From Neptunitalea chrysea (GTDB lineage Bacteria > Bacteroidota > Bacteroidia > Flavobacteriales > Flavobacteriaceae), in contig NZ_BRVP01000010.1 in the NCBI RefSeq assembly GCF_027924145.1, positions 1 through 64,000 of the forward strand: a DNA stretch of 64,000 nucleotides, in the 5' to 3' direction. This document shows, piece after piece, positions 27,945 through 36,309 of this stretch (its first letter is position 1; each line of letters begins with the position of its first letter). Below the pieces are notes generated by a model. The model saw nothing but the letters and a program-made list of their open reading frames with translations, had not been told where the DNA came from and did not search any database. Both the position numbers and the translations under genes were made by a program.

Positions 27945-28319
27945 CTAAACAATAATTGGTGGTTTTAAACACTGCTTCTCATATAAAAACTGATACTGCT
28001 CTGAATTTGAAAACCTACTTAATTCTTTATTTATCATTACTAAAGGTTCAGAAGGTATTTCATAAGATGATACTTCTATAAAGAAAACAGGAAGTTCTAC
28101 TTTTTTAAAATTGACTTGTTTAGAGTCTTTACTCTCATCTGCCACCTTTTTCGCTAACTCCTTCTTAAGATAACACATTCCATTGCAATGCATCTGAGGT
28201 TTTTCTTTGTTAATACAAAGCTCGTTAGCTATATAATCATAGTTCACCACATAATCCAATACCGGAACTAATGGATTTGCCAAAACAAAAAATGATATTA
28301 TTAGCCATACATACCTCAC
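27945..28319 (-). CDS. Small membrane or exported protein with a CxGxC-type cysteine motif
   Basis: This 124-residue protein has an N-terminal hydrophobic segment (VWLIISFFVLANPLVPVL) and then CINKEKPQMHCNGMCYLKKEL, with three cysteines and a histidine that could bind metal or form disulfides. Homologues in Bacteroidetes are often near metal-linked TonB receptors, although none is adjacent here. The promoter box ends four bases before the ATG, so the transcript may be leaderless. The function is not established. Confidence 0.7.
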   Translation of the reverse strand: MRYVWLIISFFVLANPLVPVLDYVVNYDYIANELCINKEKPQMHCNGMCYLKKELAKKVADESKDSKQVNFKKVELPVFFIEVSSYEIPSEPLVMINKELSRFSNSEQYQFLYEKQCLKPPIIV

Positions 28320-28323
28320 CTTG

Positions 28324-28331
28324 CAAATATA
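28324..28331 (-). promoter_or_regulatory. -7 promoter box directly before a start codon
   Basis: TATATTTG on the minus strand, exact TAnnTTTG match. It ends only four bases from the ATG at 28319, which would place the transcript start at or very near that ATG. Confidence 0.45.
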
Positions 28332-28581
28332 ACAAGAAAGTATCCCATTTACATTTCAAAATTGCGCCTTCAGATACTAAAACCGAATTACCATGTAAAA
28401 AACTAAGCTCAAAATACAATATACCTTAGTAGTAGTTGTTTACATATAATAAACAAGGATAGAGATAAGTCTATAAATATTTAATTCAGATTATCTCGTA
28501 AAGAGCTCTTAAAGTTTTATATCTTTAATTTTACTTTAGTACTTTTACAAAAATTTATATTTAGATTACCAGCATCATTCT

Positions 28582-29463
28582 ATGAGTACAACATCATTTG
28601 ATAAATTTCAAAAGCGTAAATTAATTTCATCGTATTTCTCAGTTACTCTGAGTATTGCCTTAATTCTTTTTTTACTAGGTACTTTGGCGTTTGTTGTTAT
28701 CAACTCTCAAAATCTGGTAAATCATATTAAAGAAAACTTAGTGGTAAATGTGTATCTGTCTGCAGCTGCTAAAGAAACCGAAATCAATCAGTTTCAGAAA
28801 ACGCTTGCCATGAAGGAATACACAAAATCAGTTACTTATGTTTCTAAAGAAGAAGCGGCAGAAGATTTAATGAAAACGTTAGGTGAAAACTTTGTTGCCT
28901 ATTTAGGAGACAATCCGCTACAAAATTCAATAGACTTACATTTGAAAGCCGATTATGTTACCGAGGAACAACTGGCAGATATTGCTATTGAAATTAAAGG
29001 AGCTACATTTGTAGATGAAGTAGCTTACGATATTCCGCTTGTTAGTTTGTTAAACGACAATATAAAAACCATAAGCTATTATATGCTTGGTGGTTGCGGA
29101 TTTATCTTATTTATTTCTATACTGCTTATCAACTCTTCTATTCGTCTTTCTATTTATTCTAAGCGTTTTATTATTAAAACCATGCAAATGGTTGGTGCTA
29201 CTAAGCGTTTTATTAGAAGACCTTTTATATTTAACAATATTAAATTAGGCATGATTGGGGCTGTTATAGCCATTGCAGCATTAACTGCCTGCATGTCGTT
29301 TCTGGATACTAAATACCCTACTATAAAATTATTGAGTAATGTACCTATGGTAACAGCTATATTTGGAGGTATTTTTATATTTGGAATACTTATTAGCTGG
29401 TTGAGTACATTTTTTGCTACCTCCCGCTATTTAAACTTAAGAACAGACGATTTATATTATTAA
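28582..29463 (+). CDS. ftsX: FtsX, cell-division ABC transporter-like membrane protein
   Basis: The 293-residue protein has four membrane segments (about 20-45, 168-190, 218-240, 260-282) with a large extracytoplasmic loop after the first, the layout of FtsX. With FtsE it controls peptidoglycan hydrolases during division. The conserved MQMVGATKRFIRRPF lies on the cytoplasmic loop between segments two and three. ftsE is not in the window. The downstream order DUF3098, uppP, truB is a common flavobacterial arrangement. Confidence 0.92.
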   Translation: MSTTSFDKFQKRKLISSYFSVTLSIALILFLLGTLAFVVINSQNLVNHIKENLVVNVYLSAAAKETEINQFQKTLAMKEYTKSVTYVSKEEAAEDLMKTLGENFVAYLGDNPLQNSIDLHLKADYVTEEQLADIAIEIKGATFVDEVAYDIPLVSLLNDNIKTISYYMLGGCGFILFISILLINSSIRLSIYSKRFIIKTMQMVGATKRFIRRPFIFNNIKLGMIGAVIAIAALTACMSFLDTKYPTIKLLSNVPMVTAIFGGIFIFGILISWLSTFFATSRYLNLRTDDLYY

Positions 29464-29482
29464 TACTTGAAGATCATATAAA

Positions 29483-29740
29483 ATGAAAACGAATAAGCCC
29501 ACGAAACAGAACTTTATCTTTCAGAAAAAAAATTACCGGTTAATGTTAATTGGTTTGGCCGTTATAGCCCTTGGGTTTATTTTAATGAGCGGTGGTGGAA
29601 GCGATGACCCTAATGTTTTTAACGAGGATATTTTTAGTGTTAGAAGAATACGTATAGCACCAACCATGGTTTTAATAGGGTTTGCAATTGAGGTAGTGGC
29701 TATACTATACAACCCAGACAAGAAGAAAAAAGAAGAATAG
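29483..29740 (+). CDS. DUF3098 membrane protein
   Basis: The 85-residue protein has two membrane segments (about 19-39 and 56-77) joined by the conserved MSGGGSDDPNVFNEDIFSVRR. It matches DUF3098, a Bacteroidetes family of unknown function that sits between ftsX and uppP. It lies 19 bases after ftsX and 39 bases before uppP, so it is probably co-transcribed. A role in envelope synthesis is inferred from context only. Confidence 0.88.
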   Translation: MKTNKPTKQNFIFQKKNYRLMLIGLAVIALGFILMSGGGSDDPNVFNEDIFSVRRIRIAPTMVLIGFAIEVVAILYNPDKKKKEE

Positions 29741-29779
29741 TTTTCTATATCAAAACCATCAACTAACTAATCCATAGAT

Positions 29780-30565
29780 ATGAACTACCTACAGGCCATT
29801 ATATTGGCAATCATTGAAGGCTTAACAGAGTTTTTACCGGTTTCTTCAACCGGACACATGATTATTGCGTCATCATTTTTCGGAATTGCATCTGAAGATT
29901 TTACTAAGTTATTTACGATTGTTATTCAGCTTGGTACTATTGTATCGGTAATTGTATTATATTTTAAACGATTCTTTCAAAGTATTGATTTTTATCTTAA
30001 ACTTTTTGTAGCATTTATACCAGCTGTAGTTTTAGGACTAACATTGAGTGATTTAATCGATAGCCTTCTGGAAAATCCTATAACAGTAGCAATTTCATTA
30101 ATTATTGGAGGACTCTTCTTAATTAAAGTAGATGACTGGTTTGGTGATGGAGAAGAAACCGAAATATCATACCTTACGGCATTGAAAATTGGATTTTTTC
30201 AGTGTTTAGCAATGATTCCGGGTACCTCTAGAAGTGGAGCTACGATTGTTGGAGGTATGACACAAAAACTATCAAGAACAGTAGCTGCTGAGTTTTCATT
30301 CTTTTTAGCAATTCCTACAATGTTAGGGGCTACACTAAAAAAATCATACGATTATTATCAGGAAGGATTTGTCCTTAACCAAGAACAGATTAACTTATTA
30401 ATTATAGGAAATGTTATAGGCTTTATTGTAGCTATGATTGCTATTAAGTCGTTCATAGGATATTTAAGCAAGCATGGTTTTAAAATGTTTGGTTATTATA
30501 GAATTATTGCTGGGGCAGCCATTTTGATTATTCACTATGGTATTATGAAATTAACCATTGTATAA
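29780..30565 (+). CDS. uppP: Undecaprenyl-diphosphate phosphatase
   Basis: The 261-residue membrane protein of the BacA/UppP family recycles undecaprenyl diphosphate to the monophosphate carrier used in peptidoglycan and glycan synthesis. The two signature motifs are present: [14 protein letters not shown] (13-26) and PGTSRSG (147-153). The TAA stop directly abuts the GTG start of truB, indicating translational coupling. Confidence 0.95.
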   Translation: MNYLQAIILAIIEGLTEFLPVSSTGHMIIASSFFGIASEDFTKLFTIVIQLGTIVSVIVLYFKRFFQSIDFYLKLFVAFIPAVVLGLTLSDLIDSLLENPITVAISLIIGGLFLIKVDDWFGDGEETEISYLTALKIGFFQCLAMIPGTSRSGATIVGGMTQKLSRTVAAEFSFFLAIPTMLGATLKKSYDYYQEGFVLNQEQINLLIIGNVIGFIVAMIAIKSFIGYLSKHGFKMFGYYRIIAGAAILIIHYGIMKLTIV

Positions 30566-31258
30566 GTGCAGTTAGAAGATTTTAAAGAAGGACAACTATT
30601 ATTAATAGATAAACCCCTTACATGGAGCTCATTTAATGCTGTAAACAAAATTAAATGGGCCATCTTAAAAAAATATAAACTCAAAAAAATAAAGGTAGGA
30701 CATGCGGGAACATTGGATCCGCTAGCCACTGGACTTTTACTTATTTGCACTGGTAAGTTTACCAAAAAAATACAAGACCTACAGGGACAAGTAAAAGAAT
30801 ATACAGGCACCCTAGTATTAGGAGGTACCACGCCTTCGTATGATATGGAGACCGAAGTAGACCAAACTTTTGAAACTACCCATATTACGGAAGACTTAAT
30901 TTACGCTACTACAAAACAATTTTTGGGTGATATTATGCAATATCCTCCAATTTTTTCCGCTTTAAAAAAAGACGGTAAGCGTTTATATGAATTTGCTAGA
31001 GAAGGTGAACAAGTTGAAATTCAACCTAGGCAAATTACCATTAACGAGTTTGAAATAACTGGAATTACCTTTCCTGAAGTTCATTTTAGAGTGGTTTGTA
31101 GTAAAGGTACCTATATACGATCTTTAGCACACGACTTTGGAAAAGCACTTAATTCAGGTGGGTATCTTTCTGCTTTAAGAAGAACCAAAATTGGAGAGTA
31201 TAGTGTAGATAATGCCATCTCTCCTGAAGAATTTGTAACAGAACTGAATGCTTTATAA
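30566..31258 (+). CDS. truB: tRNA pseudouridine-55 synthase TruB
   Basis: The 230-residue enzyme isomerises U55 in the T loop of tRNAs. The catalytic Asp51 is in GHAGTLDPLATG, with the KxGGT-type and RxYE-like motifs (KDGKRLYEFAREGE) following. It is shorter than the E. coli enzyme and lacks most of the C-terminal PUA region, as is usual in Bacteroidetes. The start is GTG at 30566, directly after the uppP stop. Confidence 0.94.
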   Translation: MQLEDFKEGQLLLIDKPLTWSSFNAVNKIKWAILKKYKLKKIKVGHAGTLDPLATGLLLICTGKFTKKIQDLQGQVKEYTGTLVLGGTTPSYDMETEVDQTFETTHITEDLIYATTKQFLGDIMQYPPIFSALKKDGKRLYEFAREGEQVEIQPRQITINEFEITGITFPEVHFRVVCSKGTYIRSLAHDFGKALNSGGYLSALRRTKIGEYSVDNAISPEEFVTELNAL

Positions 31259-31325
31259 TTTTTTTATAGATAAATTAACTAGTTGTAAAAAAAGTATTTA
31301 CGTATTGTTTATTAGGTTTCGCCGC

Positions 31326-32039
31326 ATGAACAGTTATAGATACGTTGTATCTGCATGCCTATCATTTTCCATTCTTTTGGTTATGCTTTTATGCGTTGGT
31401 GCTATTCATTTTAAAAGCTATACGTATACCGAGGAGCATTTTATTGAAATGACTACCGAAAAAAAGAAAGAAGAAGTTGAAAAGAAAAAAGCAACAACTA
31501 AAAAGCTTTCTAACCACAAGGGAAAAATTACCCATAAAACCTATAACGATAAAATTAAAAGTGAGCTAACGGAAGAAGACAATCATCAAACGTTAAAAGA
31601 ATTTTTAGCCAAGATGGATAAAAAATATTCCAAACCTCTAGCCGATAACCAAACAGCAGAAAATCTAAAAAAAGCAGAAGAGACCATTAAAAATACCAGA
31701 GAAGCAATAAAAAACTCTAAAGATAAAAACATCAGCGTACAAAATAGAAATACCGAAAAAATGACTACGGTTACCTACTCATTGGAAAACCGAATTGTAA
31801 TTGGGGAAATACCCAACCCCATTTACACTTGTATCGCGGGAGGTGTTGTAGTAATTACTATAAAAGTAAACGGTAATGGTGATGTTATCGCTGCAAAACA
31901 AGATACCGAAACCTCTAACACCAAAGATGGTTGTTTGGTTGAAAATGCAATTACTTATGCAAGGAGCACAAAATTTAATGCCAACCCGCAAAATAAATCA
32001 CAAGTTGGCACTATCACGTACGTTTTTCAATCTAAATAA
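31326..32039 (+). CDS. TonB-like energy transducer
   Basis: The 237-residue protein (from ATG 31326) has an N-terminal membrane anchor (YVVSACLSFSILLVMLLCVG), a long charged linker rich in Lys and Glu, and a C-terminal TonB-like domain (GVVVITIKVNGNGDVIAAK ... ITYVFQSK, about 165-237) with two cysteines. It could deliver proton-motive energy to an outer-membrane receptor. The frame is open to 31248, overlapping truB, but the ATG at 31326 directly precedes the membrane segment and is chosen. No exbBD genes lie nearby. Confidence 0.75.
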   Translation: MNSYRYVVSACLSFSILLVMLLCVGAIHFKSYTYTEEHFIEMTTEKKKEEVEKKKATTKKLSNHKGKITHKTYNDKIKSELTEEDNHQTLKEFLAKMDKKYSKPLADNQTAENLKKAEETIKNTREAIKNSKDKNISVQNRNTEKMTTVTYSLENRIVIGEIPNPIYTCIAGGVVVITIKVNGNGDVIAAKQDTETSNTKDGCLVENAITYARSTKFNANPQNKSQVGTITYVFQSK

Positions 32040-32076
32040 ATGTATTTATATCGTATAGCTTAAAACTTAAAATACA

Positions 32077-32685
32077 TTAAACAAAGAGTTTCAATAAATC
32101 TTTTACAATACTCTTCCCCCTATCTTTATTATACCACAACTGTAGATATTGTTTAAAATCGGGTGTTAATTTACCGTACTGTTCTCTAAAATCTTCTACT
32201 AAATTAAGTGCAGCCTCGGGCCTTGGTCCAAAACTATCTATAATGTTATAATCTTCATCTACCACTAAAATTTTCGGTATAGAGCGTGTTCCATTTGTTA
32301 GGCACAGATCCATTAGATCTAAATTCTCATCTCTTAATACCAACCTGAAGGTAATATGATTACTTACTTCTACCACTTTATTAACCACAGGCAAAATTTG
32401 AGCAGCATCACCACACCAACTCTCCGTTATTGCTAACCAGGTAACTTTTTTGTCATACGTAGAAATAATTTCTCTATACTTCCCATCTATATTAATGGTT
32501 TTGTTTAACCTAAGCATTCGTTTATAATTAAGCTTTGTAAACAAGGTCATTTCTTCTGAAGGAACAGGTGAGCTAGATGCTCCGTCAGCCATCAATTTAG
32601 CCATAAGAGAAAGGTACTCTTGGTAACTCATTCCCTGTGCTATACTGTTTTCTATTATACTATTTACCTGTAAAGTATGCATCAC
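32077..32685 (-). CDS. Thioredoxin-family protein
   Basis: The 202-residue protein has a thioredoxin fold in its second half, with WCGDA (ITESWCGDAAQILPVV) in place of the usual CxxC, so only one of the two redox cysteines remains, and later RSIPKILVVDEDYN with the cis-Pro. There is no signal peptide. Flavobacterial genomes carry this type commonly; its substrates are unknown. The promoter box TATATTTG and a palindrome at 32733-32748 lie upstream. Confidence 0.85.
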   Translation of the reverse strand: MMHTLQVNSIIENSIAQGMSYQEYLSLMAKLMADGASSSPVPSEEMTLFTKLNYKRMLRLNKTINIDGKYREIISTYDKKVTWLAITESWCGDAAQILPVVNKVVEVSNHITFRLVLRDENLDLMDLCLTNGTRSIPKILVVDEDYNIIDSFGPRPEAALNLVEDFREQYGKLTPDFKQYLQLWYNKDRGKSIVKDLLKLFV

Positions 32686-32703
32686 ATTATAATTTGCTTA
32701 AAT

Positions 32704-32711
32704 CAAATATA
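32704..32711 (-). promoter_or_regulatory. -7 promoter box for thioredoxin-family gene
   Basis: TATATTTG on the minus strand, exact match to TAnnTTTG, 19 bases before the ATG at 32685. Confidence 0.5.
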
Positions 32712-32727
32712 TAGGTCTTTTAATTTT

Positions 32728-32748
32728 AAAAACCTGACAATTGTCAGG
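32728..32748 (-). terminator. Palindrome acting as terminator or operator
   Basis: CCTGACAATTGTCAGG (32733-32748) is a perfect palindrome. Read on the minus strand it is followed by five Ts, so it could end transcription of the lipoprotein pseudogene. It also sits at the -33 region of the thioredoxin-family promoter, so an operator role is equally possible. Confidence 0.45.
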
Positions 32749-32804
32749 GAGAAAAATAAAAAACACTAGATACCCATTTTTTTTATACCACAAACAATTA
32801 AAAA

Positions 32805-33081
32805 TTAGTTGTTTGCACCTATACCTCCTTGAGCTACAAACGTTGCAAAATCTGAATCACTATAGTATATATTTACACAACTGTTAACTATAATAGCATC
32901 TTCGTACCTAAAATAAGTACCATTATCTAGCATACTAATGTTTATTTTACCCATACCACTAACAACATCTATATTGGCAGAAAGATCAAATGTTGCAGAA
33001 GCTAAAGGCATATCATCATCCATATCACATGAAATAAAAAACAAGAGATACCATCATTAAAGTAATTTTTAAAGTTTTCAT
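32805..33081 (-). pseudogene. Small lipoprotein gene broken by a frameshift in the signal peptide
   Basis: From ATG 33081 the minus strand encodes MKTLKITLMMVSL, then ends at TGA 17 codons later. The next frame encodes the rest: LFFISCDMDDDMPLAS and the mature body to 32805. One extra base near 33042-33048 (TCTCTTG in place of TCTTTG) explains the split, which falls just before the lipobox FFISC. The body has no Met start of its own except a TTG. The intact product would be about 92 residues; family unknown. Confidence 0.65.
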
Positions 33082-33168
33082 AGCATTATTTTTAAATTAA
33101 TAAGTTTCTTTGCTTTATGCACGGAAGAATAAATAGTATAATTTTATTAAAAAGAAATTAAGCATATT

Positions 33169-33735
33169 ATGAAAAGATGCGGCTGGTGTGTAGGTGATAT
33201 ACTATACGAAAAATACCATGACGAAGAATGGGGAGTCCCTATACATGATGATGATAAACTCTTTGAATTTTTAATACTTGAAACTTTTCAGGCAGGATTA
33301 AGCTGGATTACAATTTTAAGAAAAAGAGAAAACTTTAGAGCCGCTCTTGACCAGTTTAATTACAAGAAAATAGCGCTTTACGACAATCATAAATTCGAAG
33401 AACTGTTGCAAAATGAAGGTATTATTAGAAATAAACTTAAAATAAAAGCCACTATTACCAATGCTCAAGCTTTTATAAAAATTCAGGAAGAATTTGGCTC
33501 TTTTAGTAACTATATCTGGAGCTTTGTAGACCATACCCCTATTATCAATACTGTAATCAATTATAAAGATGCTCCGGCAAATACTCCGCTGTCCGATGCG
33601 ATTAGCAAAGATTTAAAAAAACGAGGATTTAAGTTTGTTGGAAGTACCGTTATCTACGCACATATGCAAGCAACCGGAATGGTTAACGATCATGAAGTAG
33701 ATTGCTTTAGATACAACGAAGTGATTACAAAGTAG
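33169..33735 (+). CDS. tag: DNA-3-methyladenine glycosylase I
   Basis: The 188-residue TAG enzyme removes 3-methyladenine from alkylated DNA. All zinc ligands are in the expected places: Cys4, His17, His175 and Cys179 (HEVDCF). The [18 protein letters not shown] segment with its conserved Glu is intact. It converges on the aat gene with an 11-base overlap at the 3' ends. Confidence 0.96.
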   Translation: MKRCGWCVGDILYEKYHDEEWGVPIHDDDKLFEFLILETFQAGLSWITILRKRENFRAALDQFNYKKIALYDNHKFEELLQNEGIIRNKLKIKATITNAQAFIKIQEEFGSFSNYIWSFVDHTPIINTVINYKDAPANTPLSDAISKDLKKRGFKFVGSTVIYAHMQATGMVNDHEVDCFRYNEVITK

Positions 33736-34372
33736 TATATCCGGGTAACTTGCTTAAAAATTCCATACGAGGTATTTCAATAGCTCCTAAACTGGCCAAA
33801 TGATCTGTATACACCTGACAATCAATTAGGCTATAATTTTCTGCTTTTAGTTTTTGTACTAGTTGTATAAAACCAAATTTTGAGGCATTACTAACTTTAC
33901 TAAACATACTTTCTCCACAAAAAATAGTGCCTAAATCTATTCCGTAAAGACCTCCTACCAAGGCCCCATCTAACCAAACCTCAACAGACTTAGCCACACC
34001 TTCTTCATGTAATTTACAATAAGCATCTACCATGTCGTTGGTAATCCATGTACCATATTCATCTTCTCTTTTAACACCTGCACAGTTTATTATAACCTCC
34101 CTGAAACATGTGTTAAAGGTTACCTTAAAATGCCCATCACGAATTACTTTACGCATACTTTTAGAAACTTTCAAATCATCTGGAAAAAGAACCATTCTAG
34201 GATCTGGAGACCACCATAAAATTGGCTGTTCTTCATCAAACCAAGGAAAAATACCTAGCCGATATGCCAACAATAAGCGTTCAGTAGATAAATCTCCTCC
34301 AACTGCAACTATACCTTCAGCAGAAGCTTCCTCAGGATGTGGAAATTGTAATACATCTGTTAAAAATCTCAT
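33725..34372 (-). CDS. aat: Leucyl/phenylalanyl-tRNA-protein transferase
   Basis: The 215-residue protein matches Aat, which transfers Leu or Phe from tRNA to N-terminal Arg or Lys of proteins, feeding the N-degron pathway. Family motifs include [38 protein letters not shown] and the [19 protein letters not shown] block. Its length is close to the E. coli enzyme. It shares 11 bases with the convergent tag gene. Confidence 0.95.
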   Translation of the reverse strand: MRFLTDVLQFPHPEEASAEGIVAVGGDLSTERLLLAYRLGIFPWFDEEQPILWWSPDPRMVLFPDDLKVSKSMRKVIRDGHFKVTFNTCFREVIINCAGVKREDEYGTWITNDMVDAYCKLHEEGVAKSVEVWLDGALVGGLYGIDLGTIFCGESMFSKVSNASKFGFIQLVQKLKAENYSLIDCQVYTDHLASLGAIEIPRMEFLSKLPGYTTL

Positions 34373-34426
34373 ATTCCGTCAAAATTATTTTTTTTATCAT
34401 CAAAAAGTAATGTTATTTCTTTTTTA

Positions 34427-34553
34427 TTTGACAAAAAATCGACAAATTTGTTATGTCTTTACAACTTTTTTTATTTCATCATTGCTTTTTGAGTTTGTTG
34501 TAAAGACAACCTAAAACCACAGAACTTAAGTCCCGGATACTCCGGGACTTTTT
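34427..34553 (+). ncRNA. Candidate small RNA with promoter, hairpin and terminator
   Basis: A plus-strand terminator (34528-34553) has no plus-strand gene before it for 800 bases. Upstream is TTTG (34427-34430), then 21 bases, then TATGTCTT, a partial match to the Bacteroidetes promoter. Within the implied transcript of about 95 bases, GTCTTTACAAC (34455-34465) pairs perfectly with GTTGTAAAGAC (34497-34507). It lies opposite the 5' leader of aat. I do not recognise a known RNA family. Confidence 0.35.
34528..34553 (+). terminator. Orphan plus-strand terminator
   Basis: AAGTCCCGGA (34528-34537) pairs with TCCGGGACTT (34541-34550) around TAC, and Ts continue to 34553. On the minus strand the stem is not followed by Ts, so it is directed to plus-strand transcription. 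Confidence 0.8.
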
Positions 34554-34557
34554 CATA

Positions 34558-34589
34558 AAAAAAGGTGCTTAAAAATAAGCACCTTTTTT
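34558..34589 (-). terminator. Terminator of the DUF3127 gene
   Basis: AAAAAAGGTGCTTA (34558-34571) pairs with TAAGCACCTTTTTT (34576-34589) around AAAA. On the minus strand it closes the DUF3127 unit. Confidence 0.8.
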
Positions 34590-34605
34590 ATATCTTCTCA
34601 TTCAG

Positions 34606-34989
34606 TTAGAATGGTAAGTCATCGTGATCTTCTTCTTTAAAATCATTAGCAGGCTCAAAAGCATCCATTGGAGGTACTGGCGGCATATCAGGTGCCCCAC
34701 CAGACTGTTGTGGCATCATAGATTCTATTCTCCAGCCCTGAATAGAGTTAAAATACTTCGTTTCTCCCTGCGGGTTTGTCCACTCTCTACCTCTTAAATT
34801 GATACTAACTTTAACAGGCTGTCCAATTTGAAACCCATTTAAAGCATCACATTTATCCTGAATAAACTCAACAAGAATATGCTGTGGATATTGCTCTTCG
34901 GTGGTTACTACAAGTTCTCTTTTTCTAAAACCATTGTTACCAAAGGTTTGTGTATCACCAACTAATTTAATTTTTCCTATTACTTCCAT
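34606..34989 (-). CDS. DUF3127 protein, OB-fold-like
   Basis: The 127-residue protein matches DUF3127: MEVIGKIKLVGDTQTFGNNGF, RKRELVVTTEEQYPQHI, RGREWTNPQGETKYFNSIQGW. A disordered acidic tail resembling that of single-stranded DNA-binding proteins follows (VPPMDAFEPANDFKEEDHDDLPF, ending DDLPF like SSB). The acidic tip suggests protein contacts at replication forks. The family is Bacteroidetes-specific and its role is not settled. Confidence 0.9.
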   Translation of the reverse strand: MEVIGKIKLVGDTQTFGNNGFRKRELVVTTEEQYPQHILVEFIQDKCDALNGFQIGQPVKVSINLRGREWTNPQGETKYFNSIQGWRIESMMPQQSGGAPDMPPVPPMDAFEPANDFKEEDHDDLPF

Positions 34990-35131
34990 AACTTTAGTAT
35001 CGTATTACAGCTGTTAAAATTACAATTATTGCAAAACTACGTATTCTAGGTTAGTTACTAAAATGTTTATCCGTACAGACAATAAAATTCTACTATTTAC
35101 TTTATATTTAAACAGATTTTGAAAACAGAGC

Positions 35132-36301
35132 ATGTTTCTACAGAAAAGAAATACCATACGTTGGATTTTAATTGTATCCTCTTTTATTATTGTTAGTTTA
35201 ATACTTTGGAATACGTATAATTTTTTCCAAAAGTTTAAAAACGAGGAACGTACTAAAATGGAAATCTGGGCTAATGCACAACAAACACTAATTAATGCCC
35301 CCACTACCACCTTTTCCTCTAATGGAGAAAGTGTTGATTTAGATTTACCATTAAAGATTTTACGTTCTAACAAATCGAATCCCATGATTTTGGTGAGCAT
35401 TGATGGCTCTATACAGACCCAAAATCTTGATGAAAAAGAAGCAGAAGATAGTCTATACATACAGCAAAAAATTAAGCAGTTTGAAAACGAAAACCAGCCT
35501 ATAGAGGTACTTGACAATGGTGAAAAGTTATCTACACTATATTATGGCAACTCTGATCTTTTAAATAAGCTGAAATACTATCCAATGGCCTTACTGCTCA
35601 TTATTTTCCTTTTCGGTAGTGTTGTTTACTTTTTTTATAGAACAGCTAAAATATCAGATCAAAATAAGCTATGGGCAGGGATGGCCAAAGAAACAGCACA
35701 CCAGATAGGGACACCTTTATCATCGCTTTTGGGGTGGACTGAGCTATTGAAAAGCATGGATGTTGATAGTAGTGTTACCTCTGAAATTGAAAAAGATATT
35801 GACCGCCTACAGACTATTACAGATCGATTCTCTAAGATAGGATCCATACCAAAGCTAGACCTTACCAACATTATTAAGGAAACTGAATCTTCTTATCTTT
35901 ATTTGCAATCTAGAAGTTCTAAAAGGGTACATTTTTCTTTTGAAGCCCCAAATAAAGAATTATTTGTTCAGTTAAACTCACAACTCTATAGCTGGACAAT
36001 TGAAAACTTGGTCAAGAATGCTATTGATGCTATGAGAGGTTCGGGTGAACTTAAAATTGCCATTTCTGAAACTGAGCAGCATGTAAAGATTAAAGTTACC
36101 GATACCGGAAAAGGAATTCAGAAACAAGATTTTAAAAATATTTTTAAACCTGGTTTTACCACCAAAAAACGTGGATGGGGTCTTGGATTATCATTAGTAA
36201 AGCGTATTATTGAAGACTACCATAAAGGCCGTATTAAAGTACTAACCTCTGAACTAGGCAAAGGTACAACCATGCAGATAAGTCTTAAAAAGGAGGGGTA
36301 A
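35132..36301 (+). CDS. Membrane sensor histidine kinase
   Basis: The 389-residue kinase has two membrane segments (about 11-31 and 148-170) around a periplasmic sensor region. Next come a dimerisation domain with His190 (KETAHQIGTPLSSLLGW) and an ATPase domain with NLVKNAIDAMRG, DTGKGI and GWGLGLSLVKRI. This H-box variant is a common Bacteroidetes type. No response regulator is adjacent, so its partner is elsewhere. It converges on the SGNH pseudogene with an eight-base gap. Confidence 0.9.
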   Translation: MFLQKRNTIRWILIVSSFIIVSLILWNTYNFFQKFKNEERTKMEIWANAQQTLINAPTTTFSSNGESVDLDLPLKILRSNKSNPMILVSIDGSIQTQNLDEKEAEDSLYIQQKIKQFENENQPIEVLDNGEKLSTLYYGNSDLLNKLKYYPMALLLIIFLFGSVVYFFYRTAKISDQNKLWAGMAKETAHQIGTPLSSLLGWTELLKSMDVDSSVTSEIEKDIDRLQTITDRFSKIGSIPKLDLTNIIKETESSYLYLQSRSSKRVHFSFEAPNKELFVQLNSQLYSWTIENLVKNAIDAMRGSGELKIAISETEQHVKIKVTDTGKGIQKQDFKNIFKPGFTTKKRGWGLGLSLVKRIIEDYHKGRIKVLTSELGKGTTMQISLKKEG

Positions 36302-36309
36302 TAAAATGA

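Noticed and set aside
28237-28419. Minus-strand 60-codon frame overlapping the small Cys-motif gene
   Set aside because: It overlaps a better gene in another frame, lacks any recognisable motif, and contains the promoter box of the real gene.
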